DNA of 64,000 bases, taken from positions 2,108,001-2,172,000 of the forward strand of contig NZ_CP026951.1 of assembly GCF_003065485.1 (NCBI RefSeq), read 5' to 3'. A model generated the notes under the pieces. That model had not been told where the DNA came from. It searched no databases and saw nothing but the letters and a program-made list of their open reading frames with translations. Each line of letters opens with the position of its first letter. Position 1 is the first letter of the stretch. Below are positions 57,092 to 64,000 of this stretch, in pieces. Made by a program: the position numbers and the translations under genes. This DNA is from Salinibacterium hongtaonis. GTDB taxonomy: Bacteria > Actinomycetota > Actinomycetes > Actinomycetales > Microbacteriaceae.

Positions 57092-57691
57092 CTAGTTCTC
57101 TACTAGCCGTCTCCCCTCGAACGCCCTGCCGAGGGTGACCTCGTCGGCATATTCGAGGTCCCCACCCACGGGCAGACCCGAGGCGAGCCGAGAAACCGTG
57201 AGGCCGGGCTGGATGAGGAGCCGCGACAGGTAGGTTGCCGTCGCTTCTCCCTCAAGGTTGGGATCGGTGGCGATGATGACCTCGGTCACCGTGCCGTCGG
57301 CGAGTCGTTGCATGAGCTGACGGATGCGAAGGTCGTCGGGTCCGATGCCATCGATAGGGCTGATTGCCCCGCCGAGCACGTGATAGAGGCCGCGGAACTC
57401 GCGGGTTCGCTCGATCGCGACAACGTCTTTGGCTTCTTCTACAACACAGATCGTGGCGGGCGAACGGCGGGGGTCGCGGCAGATCGTGCACGTCTCCTGC
57501 TCGCTCACATTGCCGCAGATGGCGCAGAAACGCACTCGCTCACGAATCTGCATCAGGATCTCGGCAAGGCGCGTCGTGTCGAACGTCTCTGTCTGCAGGA
57601 TGTGAAATGCGATGCGCTGTGCCGACTTTGGCCCGATGCCGGGCAGCCGACCGAGCTCGTCGATCAGCTCTTGAACGATTCCCTCATACAT
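57092..57691 (-). CDS. recR: Recombination protein RecR
   Basis: A 199-aa protein of the RecFOR gap-repair pathway. The helix-hairpin-helix [20 protein letters not shown] is followed by the four-Cys zinc finger [18 protein letters not shown], then the Toprim domain starting [16 protein letters not shown] with [15 protein letters not shown], and the C-terminal Walker-like tail. It sits 90 nt downstream of dnaX, the usual arrangement. Confidence 0.97.
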   Translation of the reverse strand: MYEGIVQELIDELGRLPGIGPKSAQRIAFHILQTETFDTTRLAEILMQIRERVRFCAICGNVSEQETCTICRDPRRSPATICVVEEAKDVVAIERTREFRGLYHVLGGAISPIDGIGPDDLRIRQLMQRLADGTVTEVIIATDPNLEGEATATYLSRLLIQPGLTVSRLASGLPVGGDLEYADEVTLGRAFEGRRLVEN

Positions 57692-57781
57692 GTGGCCCTG
57701 CCTTCTCGCCCGCAGGCTTGATATCGAATGTGGACGCCAGAGGCGACGTCGGTGGTGCGGAGGTGCTGGTAGCGAGCGCGT

Positions 57782-60289
57782 CTACTGCGGACCCGCGAAC
57801 CCTGAGGGCGTGTGTGGCTGTTCCTCGATGAACGTGGCGCCCAGCACCTGACGAACAACGGACTCGCCATATTTTTGCGGGCCCGAACTCGTGCGAGCGC
57901 TGGCGGAAGGGCGGCCCGCCGCGGATCGCGCTGCGGGCGTCGAGCGCGGCGATTCTGCGCGCGCAGGCGCAGAGCGCGGAGGCACAGAGCGCGCAGGCGC
58001 AGAGCGCGCAGGTTGGCGGCTTGCCGCGCCCCTCTCCGCGCCGGTGTCGGGCGGGACCGAATCGTAGTCGGGGTCGAAGGGCGGCTCGTCGTCGAACGGA
58101 GGCTCCTCGTCTCGCGGCGCTGCTGCGCCAGCGGGACTGGCGGGGCTGGCGGGTGCAGGGACGTGGTTCCGCGCGGACACGGAGCCTGGTGCTGTGGCTG
58201 AGGCTGGAGCTGGATCTGGAGCTGGCGCTTCGCCAGACGTGGTCGCGGCTGGCGCTGCGGACTCGGCCGAAGCGGAAGCGGAGCCGCCTGAGCCCGGAAT
58301 CGCCACGGTCGCCCAGCCCGATGTTGCGACCGGCGCCGCAGAAGTGGGCTCGGCCTGCCGCTTGGCTGCAGCGGAGGCCGGGGCCGCGGTGTTGGTCGCG
58401 GCAGTCCCACTGGCACCGGTGGCACTGGCACCGGTGGCTCTGGCGGACGCCCCTGCGCGCGCTGCCATGGTGCGAGGCGCTGGGCTGCCTGCTGACCCAG
58501 CGGGTGTCGAGCCAGTCACAGAGCCTGACCCTGAGTCGCGGGCGACGCCGCCCGTGGGACGAGGCGACTGAGGAGGCTGGGGAGCCGAACCGCCCCCGCC
58601 CGCAGAGCCGGGAGCATCTGCAACCCTGGCGATGAGTCGAGGAGTGAACCCGAGTACCGCCGAGACCGCAGTCTTGAGGTGATCGCCGACGCCCTCGCCG
58701 GGGGCCGAAGTAGCCTTGAGCGCCTCGACGTCTTTGTGGCTGGGGAATTCGAGGATGAGGATGTCGCCCTCGCGCAGCTCACGAACCTGCGCGGTAAAGA
58801 GCACCATCCAGGCGGTGCGCTTGGCCTTTTGCACGGTCTCGAGCACCTCTGGCCAGGAGTCCTTGACCAGCTGAAGCGTGACGGGCCCCACCGGAGCGGT
58901 TCGCTGCTGAGCCGGCGAGGCTGCCGCTGCCGCGGCTGCCGGTGCAGGCGTCGAAACAGCCACAGGCTTCGAAACAGGAGCAGAGGCAGGCGCAGCCGCA
59001 GGCGTCGAAGCCGGCACGGGCGTCGAAACCGGCACGGGCGTCGAAACCGGCACAGGCGCAGAACCGGTGCGGTCCCCCTCCAAGGCGGCCGGTTCGGATC
59101 CGTGAGGAACGGACTCCACGCCGACCCTGCGCTCGAGTCGCTCGACCCTGGCGAGGGCACCGCGCTGGGTGTCGTCAGAGGCTGGCACGAGCACGCGCGC
59201 GAGCATGAGCTCAAGGTGGAGACGCGGCGATGTCGCCCCGGTCATCTCGGTGAGCGCCGCGCCCACGATATCGGCGGTTCGACTGAGTTCGGCCTGCCCA
59301 AATCGCGAGGCTTGGAGCGCCATGGTGTCGAGCTCGTCGGCCTGCACCCCGCGCAGCACCGCGGCAGCGCCGTGGTGGTTGCCCGCGGGGAACGCGCTCA
59401 CGACAATGAGGTCGCGGAGACGTTCGAGCAGATCCTCGACGAAGCGACGCGGATCCTGGCCGGTCTGGATGACGCGGTCAACCGCCTCGAACGCCGCGGC
59501 GGCATCCTTGGCCCCGAGGGCATCGATGACCTCGCCCAGCAGCGCACCGTGCGTATAGCCGAGCAGGGCGACCGCGCGCTCATACTGCACGCTCGCTGCC
59601 TCGGAACCGGCCATGAGCTGGTCGAGAAGAGACAGGGTGTCGCGAACGGACCCGCCCCCGGCGCGCACGACGAGGGGCAGCACGCCCGACTCGACCTGAA
59701 CGCTTTCGCTCTCGCACAACTGCCCCACGTAGTCGAGCATCTGGGCGGGCGGCACGAGCCTGAATGGATAGTGATGGGTGCGCGAGCGGATCGTGCCGAT
59801 GACTTTGTCTGGCTCGGTGGTCGCGAAGATGAACTTGACGTGCTCCGGCGGCTCTTCGACGATCTTGAGCAGCGCGTTGAAGCCCTGCGGCGTGACCATG
59901 TGGGCCTCGTCGAGGATGAAGATCTTGAACCGGTCGCGCGCGGGGGCAAACACCGCTCGCTCGCGAAGGTCGCGAGCGTCGTCGACACCGTTGTGGCTCG
60001 CCGCGTCGATTTCAACGACGTCGAGAGATCCCCCACCATCGCGCGACAGCTCGACACAGCTGGGGCACACGCCGCAGGGGGTATCGGTGGGGCCCTCTGC
60101 ACAGTTGAGGCACCGCGCGAGGATGCGAGCCGAGGTGGTCTTGCCGCAGCCGCGAGGGCCGCTAAACAGATACGCGTGATTGACCCTGTTGGTGCGCAGG
60201 GCCGTCATCAACGGATCGGTCACCTGCGACTGGCCGATGAGTTCGGCAAAGGACTCTGGCCGGTAGCGGCGATAAAGGGCGGTAACCAC
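57782..60289 (-). CDS. dnaX: DNA polymerase III subunit gamma/tau
   Basis: An 835-aa clamp-loader ATPase. The AAA+ part (1-370) has ALYRRYRPESFAELIGQSQVT, Walker A SGPRGCGKTTSARIL, a four-Cys zinc module (CLNC ... CGVCPSC), and LDEAHMVTPQGFNALLKIVEEPP. A tau-like region with ELREGDILILEFPSHKDVEAL lies at about 500-600. The rest is a very long Ala/Pro/Ser-rich tail with tandem repeats. GTG 60289 (MVTALYRRYRP) is chosen over 60313 on conservation and because TACGAT is 7 nt upstream. Confidence 0.96.
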   Translation of the reverse strand: MVTALYRRYRPESFAELIGQSQVTDPLMTALRTNRVNHAYLFSGPRGCGKTTSARILARCLNCAEGPTDTPCGVCPSCVELSRDGGGSLDVVEIDAASHNGVDDARDLRERAVFAPARDRFKIFILDEAHMVTPQGFNALLKIVEEPPEHVKFIFATTEPDKVIGTIRSRTHHYPFRLVPPAQMLDYVGQLCESESVQVESGVLPLVVRAGGGSVRDTLSLLDQLMAGSEAASVQYERAVALLGYTHGALLGEVIDALGAKDAAAAFEAVDRVIQTGQDPRRFVEDLLERLRDLIVVSAFPAGNHHGAAAVLRGVQADELDTMALQASRFGQAELSRTADIVGAALTEMTGATSPRLHLELMLARVLVPASDDTQRGALARVERLERRVGVESVPHGSEPAALEGDRTGSAPVPVSTPVPVSTPVPASTPAAAPASAPVSKPVAVSTPAPAAAAAAASPAQQRTAPVGPVTLQLVKDSWPEVLETVQKAKRTAWMVLFTAQVRELREGDILILEFPSHKDVEALKATSAPGEGVGDHLKTAVSAVLGFTPRLIARVADAPGSAGGGGSAPQPPQSPRPTGGVARDSGSGSVTGSTPAGSAGSPAPRTMAARAGASARATGASATGASGTAATNTAAPASAAAKRQAEPTSAAPVATSGWATVAIPGSGGSASASAESAAPAATTSGEAPAPDPAPASATAPGSVSARNHVPAPASPASPAGAAAPRDEEPPFDDEPPFDPDYDSVPPDTGAERGAASRQPARSAPARSVPPRSAPARAESPRSTPAARSAAGRPSASARTSSGPQKYGESVVRQVLGATFIEEQPHTPSGFAGPQ
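57961..58005 (+). repeat. 15-bp tandem repeat in the dnaX tail
   Basis: Three consecutive 15-bp units (57961-57975, 57976-57990, 57991-58005); first and third identical. On the coding strand they give an ARSAP-like pentapeptide repeat. Confidence 0.85.
59002..59055 (+). repeat. 18-bp tandem repeat in the dnaX linker
   Basis: Three 18-bp units beginning GCGTCGAA, differing at one or two bases each; they encode a TPVPVS-like hexapeptide repeat between the AAA+ part and the tau region. Confidence 0.85.
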
Positions 60290-60296
60290 GGGGTCA

Positions 60297-60302
60297 ATCG
60301 TA
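60297..60302 (-). promoter_or_regulatory. Leaderless-type -10 hexamer for dnaX
   Basis: TACGAT on the minus strand, 7 nt before GTG 60289. It decides the dnaX start. Confidence 0.5.
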
Positions 60303-60366
60303 GTCGGGGCCACCGACGCCCGAGCTGTGCGAGTTGCGCGGTCCGTGTCAGGGGGACCTGTCGGCG

Positions 60367-61497
60367 CTATACCCCGACGAGCGCTGCCGTCTGCCGGGCG
60401 ATCTCCAACTCCTCATTGGTGGGGATTACAAGCACAGAAACGGTGGCGCCCTCCGGCGAAATGAAGCGAGCCGCGCGCGAGGCGAGCTCGTTGCGATCGT
60501 CGTCGATCTCGATGCCGAGAAACTCCAGGCCGGCGAGCGCCCTGCGCCGGAGGAGGGAGTTGTTTTCGCCGATGCCCGCAGTGAAGACCAGGGCATCCAG
60601 ACCGCCGAGCTCCGCAATATAGGCACCGATGTAGTGCCGGATGCGGTGCCGCCACACTGCGAGCGCCGCCTGCGCCGCAGTGTTGCCCCGCGAGGCGGCC
60701 TCTTGCACATCGCGCATATCGCCAGAACCTGTGAGCCCGAGAAGCCCGCTGCGCCGATTGAGGAGAACATCCAGTTCGTCGATGGAGAGGCCCGCCTGCC
60801 GAGCCAGGTGAAAGATGACCCCGGCATCGATGTCGCCAGAGCGAGTGCCCATGACGAGACCCTCGAGCGGGGTGAGCCCCATCGACGTGTCGATTGAGCG
60901 GCCCCCATCGATAGCGGCGACGGAGGCTCCGTTGCCGAGGTGCAGAACGATCGTCTTGAGAGTCTCCAGCGGTCGGCCCAAGAACTCGGCGGCGGCCCGT
61001 GACACATATTCGTGCGACGTTCCGTGGAATCCGTAACGGCGAACCCGGTATTGGGCGGCCAGCTCGGTGTCGATCGCATACGTATAGGAATCGGCCGGAA
61101 GCGTCTGATGAAACGCGGTATCGAAGACCGCGACGTGCGGCACGGTGGGCAGTGCGATCTTTGCCGCCCTAATGCCGAGCAGGTTAGCGGGGTTGTGGAG
61201 GGGGGCCAGCGCGGAGAGGTCGTTGATCTCGGCCTCCACCTCGGCGGTGACCAGGGCGGGGCCATCAAAGTTCGGCCCTCCGTGCACGACCCTGTGGCCA
61301 ACGGCGGAGATTTCGGCGCTGCGGTCGCCGAGCTTGGCCAGCACAATGCTCATACCGAACTCGTGGTTGGGCACGGGAGAGCCCTCTTCGCCGATTCTCT
61401 CGAGCAGTCCGCTCACGACGGCCGCTCCCGTCGCCAGATCGATGAGCTGGTATTTGATCGAGGATGACCCCGAATTGATCACGCAGACGAGGCTCAT
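60367..61497 (-). CDS. ackA: Acetate kinase
   Basis: A 376-aa ASKHA-fold kinase converting acetyl phosphate and ADP to acetate and ATP. N-terminal VINSGSSSIKYQL, HRVVHGG, the phosphate motif VLHLGNGASVAAIDGG, and TRSGDIDAGVIFHLAR are present, with FTAGIGENNSLLRR near the C-terminus. It is slightly shorter than E. coli AckA (400 aa). The ATG overlaps the pta stop by 4 nt, so pta and ackA are co-translated. Confidence 0.97.
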   Translation of the reverse strand: MSLVCVINSGSSSIKYQLIDLATGAAVVSGLLERIGEEGSPVPNHEFGMSIVLAKLGDRSAEISAVGHRVVHGGPNFDGPALVTAEVEAEINDLSALAPLHNPANLLGIRAAKIALPTVPHVAVFDTAFHQTLPADSYTYAIDTELAAQYRVRRYGFHGTSHEYVSRAAAEFLGRPLETLKTIVLHLGNGASVAAIDGGRSIDTSMGLTPLEGLVMGTRSGDIDAGVIFHLARQAGLSIDELDVLLNRRSGLLGLTGSGDMRDVQEAASRGNTAAQAALAVWRHRIRHYIGAYIAELGGLDALVFTAGIGENNSLLRRRALAGLEFLGIEIDDDRNELASRAARFISPEGATVSVLVIPTNEELEIARQTAALVGV

Positions 61498-63599
61498 TCG
61501 TGCCCCTGTGCTACTGCGCCGGTTGAGGCCGCCTGGATGGCGGTGATGGCAACCGTGTTGACGATGTCTTGCACGAGCGCGCCCCTCGAGAGGTCGTTGA
61601 TGGGTTTATTGAGACCCTGCAGAACGGGACCGATCGCCACGGCGCCAGCGCTTCTCTGCACCGCCTTGTAGGTGTTGTTGCCCGTATTGAGGTCGGGAAA
61701 GATGAACACGGTCGCCCGCCCGGCCACAGCACTGTCCGGCAATTTGGAGCGGCCAACGGAAGCATCCACCGCGGCGTCGTATTGAATGGGGCCGTCGACC
61801 ATGAGGTCGGGTCGACGCTCCCGCACGAGCGCCGTGGCCTGCCGCACCTTGTCGACATCCGCTCCCTTGCCGGATGACCCCGTGGAGTAGGAGAGCATGG
61901 CGATGCGCTGTTCGATGCCGAATTCCTCGGCGGTTTCGGCCGACGAGATAGCGATATCCGCCAGCTGAGGGGCGTCGGGGTCTGGGTTCACGGCGCAATC
62001 GCCATAGACCAGTACCCGGTCTTCGAGGCACATGAGAAACACGCTGGAGACCACGGAGACGCCAGGTTGCGTCTTGATGATCTCGAACCCGGGTCGGATG
62101 GTGTGCGTTGTCGTGTGCGCCGCGCCCGAAACCATGCCGTCGGCGAGCCCGAGATGCACCATGAGCGTGCCGAAGTAGGAGACGTCGGTGACGATGTCGA
62201 GCGCGTCCTCAACCGTTACGCCCTTGTGTGCGCGCAGCCGGGCATACTCCAGCGCGAACCGCTGCCGCAGGGTCGTGTCGAAGGGGCTCAGCACCTCCGC
62301 TGCCGAAATATCGAGCCCCAGGCCACTGGCCCGCGCTCGCACCTCGCTCTCCTCGCCCAAAATGGTGAGTCGCGCCACGCCGCGACGCAGGAGGGTGCTC
62401 GCCGCGCGAAGGATGCGGTCGTCGTCACCCTCGGGCAAAACGATGTGTCGCTGCACCGAACGAGCCCGATCGAGCAGGTCGTACTCGAACATCAGCGGGG
62501 TGATGGTGTCGGTGCGCGAGACCTCAAGCTTGCGCAGCAGCTCCTGCGAGTCGACATGCTGTTCAAAAAGCGCGATCGCCGTGTCGTATTTGCGCGTGGA
62601 GTCTGCCGCCATGCGGCCCCGCGTCTTGGTTACCCGCCGGGCCGTGTCATACGTGCCGAATCGCGTGCTCACGATGGGAAGGCTCGTGTCGAGGCCATCG
62701 ATGAGGCGCTCGATCTGCGGCAACAGCTCGAAGCCGCCGTTCAGGATGATTCCCGCGAGAGAGGGGAACGTGTCGGAACTGTGCGCCATAAGCATGCCGA
62801 GAAGCACATCGGAGCGATCCCCCGCCACAACGACGACGGCACCGTCCATGATGCGAGTGAGACAGTTCTCCATCGACATGCCGGCCATGACCACTCCGAG
62901 GGCTTCTCGCTGAAGCAGCTCAGCATCCCCCTTGATGAGGGTTCCCTCGACGGCGACGAGAAGCTGGTGCATGCTCGGGGCGATGAGAAACGGGTCCTCG
63001 GGGATGGCCCAGACGGGGATATCGCCAGCGACCTCGCTGAGCTCCGCCACGATCTCGACGAGACGGTCGGGGTCTGACCGGTTAGCGACGACCCCGATCG
63101 TGTAGGCATGGGCGGCATCGAGCTCCTGCATCGCGAGGCCGAAGACCTGCTGCAGTTCGTCGGCCGTGCGGGCGCCGCGCTCGTCGGACTGCCCGCCGAT
63201 GACGAGCAGGACGGGCGCGCCAAGGTTGGCGGCGATCCTCGCGTTGTATGAGAGCTCGGTCGGGGTGCCGACATCCGTGTAGTCGGAGCCCAGGATGACC
63301 ACAACATCGCACTGCCGTTCGACCGCCTTGTAGCGCTCCACGATGCGCGAGAGTGCCGCCTCAGGGTCTGAATGCACCTGGTCGTAGCCGACGCCGATGC
63401 AGTCCTCATAGCTCAGATCGACACCGTCGTGGTCGAGCAGCAGCTCAAGCACGTAGTCGCGCTCTGCGATGGAGCGAGCGACGGGGCGGAACACCCCGAC
63501 CCTGCCGGTTTCGTGGCTCAGGGTGTCGAGCAGCCCCAGCGCAATTGTCGACTTGCCGGCATGTCCCTCGACAGAGGTGATGTAGATGCTTTTGGCCAC
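61494..63599 (-). CDS. pta: Phosphate acetyltransferase
   Basis: A 701-aa long-form Pta making acetyl phosphate from acetyl-CoA. The N-terminal third is the BioD-like P-loop domain (SVEGHAGKSTIALGLL), the middle is a DRTGG domain (about 215-320), and the C-terminal 330 residues are the catalytic PTA_PTB part (RHIVLPEGDDDRILRA, VSGAAHTTTHTIRPGFEII, STGSSGKGADVDKV, VDGPIQYDAAVD). It starts at GTG with TAGGGT 6 nt upstream and leads the pta-ackA operon for overflow and acetate metabolism. Confidence 0.97.
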   Translation of the reverse strand: MAKSIYITSVEGHAGKSTIALGLLDTLSHETGRVGVFRPVARSIAERDYVLELLLDHDGVDLSYEDCIGVGYDQVHSDPEAALSRIVERYKAVERQCDVVVILGSDYTDVGTPTELSYNARIAANLGAPVLLVIGGQSDERGARTADELQQVFGLAMQELDAAHAYTIGVVANRSDPDRLVEIVAELSEVAGDIPVWAIPEDPFLIAPSMHQLLVAVEGTLIKGDAELLQREALGVVMAGMSMENCLTRIMDGAVVVVAGDRSDVLLGMLMAHSSDTFPSLAGIILNGGFELLPQIERLIDGLDTSLPIVSTRFGTYDTARRVTKTRGRMAADSTRKYDTAIALFEQHVDSQELLRKLEVSRTDTITPLMFEYDLLDRARSVQRHIVLPEGDDDRILRAASTLLRRGVARLTILGEESEVRARASGLGLDISAAEVLSPFDTTLRQRFALEYARLRAHKGVTVEDALDIVTDVSYFGTLMVHLGLADGMVSGAAHTTTHTIRPGFEIIKTQPGVSVVSSVFLMCLEDRVLVYGDCAVNPDPDAPQLADIAISSAETAEEFGIEQRIAMLSYSTGSSGKGADVDKVRQATALVRERRPDLMVDGPIQYDAAVDASVGRSKLPDSAVAGRATVFIFPDLNTGNNTYKAVQRSAGAVAIGPVLQGLNKPINDLSRGALVQDIVNTVAITAIQAASTGAVAQGHE

Positions 63600-63605
63600 G
63601 CGTCC

Positions 63606-63611
63606 ACCCTA
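63606..63611 (-). promoter_or_regulatory. Leaderless-type -10 hexamer for pta
   Basis: TAGGGT on the minus strand, 6 nt before GTG 63599. Confidence 0.45.
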
Positions 63612-63700
63612 CGCCTCACAGGATCGGCCGCCAGGGCGGGCTGCACAGGCTGCGGCCCAGGCTGCGAATCGGGCCCGAAACTCTCGTCGTTAACGAGAAA

Positions 63701-63789
63701 GGACCCCTCGCGCACCTGCCAGAGCCCGGTTACCCTTGCTGCATTTCTGCCCTGGGGGAGTTGGCCTGGATGGCACCACGCGAGGAGCC
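63701..63789 (-). ncRNA. ffs: Small signal recognition particle RNA (4.5S type)
   Basis: On the minus strand the outer ends GGCTCCTCGCG and CGCGAGGGGTCC pair, and the apical part contains CCCCCAGGGCAGAAATGCAGC then AAGGGTAACCGGGCTCTGG. The GNAA-like tetraloop and asymmetric A-rich internal loop are the Ffh-binding site of bacterial SRP RNA. About 90-100 nt; ends are uncertain by a few bases. Lies between the aldehyde dehydrogenase and pta genes. Confidence 0.88.
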
Positions 63790-63830
63790 GTTTTCTACTT
63801 TAGCGGAGATCGAGACCCGCTTTTGAACCC

Positions 63831-64000
63831 TTAGAACGGATACGGTGCGATCTCGGGACGCATCGTGAGCCACTGGGTCTCGGTGAACGCCTCGATGTTG
63901 GCCGCGGCGCCACCGAATCGGGAGCCGGTTCCGGATGCCCCTACGCCGCCGAACGGGGAGTTGGCCTCGTCGGAGACGGTCTGCTCGTTGATGTGGATCT
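63831..64000 (-). CDS. Aldehyde dehydrogenase, C-terminal fragment (window edge)
   Basis: The last 55 codons of a gene running off the window. The visible residues IHINEQTVSDEANSPFGGVG, then ASGTGSRFGGAAANIEAF and TQWLTMRPEIAPYPF, are the C-terminus of NAD-dependent aldehyde dehydrogenases of the benzaldehyde dehydrogenase branch. The catalytic Cys/Glu part lies beyond the window, so the substrate cannot be judged. The stop is TAA at 63831-63833. Confidence 0.85.
   Translation of the reverse strand, partial: IHINEQTVSDEANSPFGGVGASGTGSRFGGAAANIEAFTETQWLTMRPEIAPYPF

Noticed and set aside
58679-60622. A 647-codon plus-strand open frame opposite dnaX and ackA
   Set aside because: It is the antisense of conserved dnaX motifs and crosses the ackA gene end; long antisense frames are common at this GC content.
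63372-63803. Plus-strand frame across the SRP RNA gene
   Set aside because: It overlaps pta antisense and the ffs gene, with no ribosome site or domain.

Overview
The window is a gene-dense, GC-rich (roughly two-thirds GC by eye) bacterial chromosome segment. It very probably comes from an actinobacterium of the family Microbacteriaceae. Supporting signs are the divisome gene sepX/glpR beside rimJ-galU-5-FTHF cyclo-ligase, the dnaX-recR-lysC-asd block, DUF2510, DUF4349 and DUF4177 proteins, many GTG starts, and a striking use of GGATGC/GCATCC hexamers. I see no prophage, insertion sequence, plasmid functions or CRISPR array, and no gap above 300 bases lacks a gene. Two tRNA genes (Ala-CGC, Pro-CGG) and the small SRP RNA gene are present.

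Layout. 0-3.8 kb: a DUF4349 lipoprotein, an MFS exporter and a CrtI-like oxidoreductase. 3.8-19.5 kb: a genome-maintenance neighbourhood with an ECF sigma factor-ogt-tag operon, an RNase HI carrying an RHH-like tail, acylphosphatase, an overlapping sbcD-sbcC-(RecB-like nuclease/helicase) operon and a SNF2 ATPase. 19.5-24.7 kb: small stress or unknown genes, then a divergent cyclic-di-GMP pair: an EAL protein and a PAS-GAF-PHY-GGDEF phytochrome-like cyclase without a bilin-binding cysteine. 25-30 kb: tRNA-Ala, sepX/glpR, a 3-TM unknown, rimJ-galU, 5-FTHF cyclo-ligase, FmdB and mscL. 30-37 kb: a 1253-aa helicase-like protein with degenerate motor motifs plus a coupled 74-aa protein, a TPM-less membrane coiled-coil protein and a purine permease. 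37-45 kb: DUF2510, small acidic proteins, a degenerate CPBP protein, two aldo/keto reductases, an M18 aminopeptidase and RidA. 45-49 kb: DUF4177, a PASTA-type class A PBP coupled to a metallophosphoesterase, and tRNA-Pro. 49-53 kb: a sensor kinase-membrane protein-response regulator-thymidine kinase operon. 53-64 kb: mqo, asd, lysC, recR, dnaX, ackA, pta, ffs and the end of an aldehyde dehydrogenase.

Two sequence-wide patterns stand out. At least fifteen genes have a TAnnnT hexamer exactly 6-7 nt before the start codon, the arrangement of leaderless transcripts. This resolves several start choices (NCS2 permease, helicase-like gene, dnaX, sbcD). Three intergenic hairpins at 24.8, 27.1 and 42.0 kb share the same outer GAGGGG/CCCCTC arms but have different stem interiors, and look like a dispersed palindromic element family.

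Functionally most of the window is housekeeping. The best candidates for new biology are the Cys-less phytochrome/c-di-GMP pair, the apparently motor-dead helicase-nuclease with its coupled small protein, the alkylation-repair operon led by its own ECF sigma factor, the kinase/pseudo-kinase/regulator/tdk operon, and the sepX locus without its usual Glp (MoeA-like) partner.
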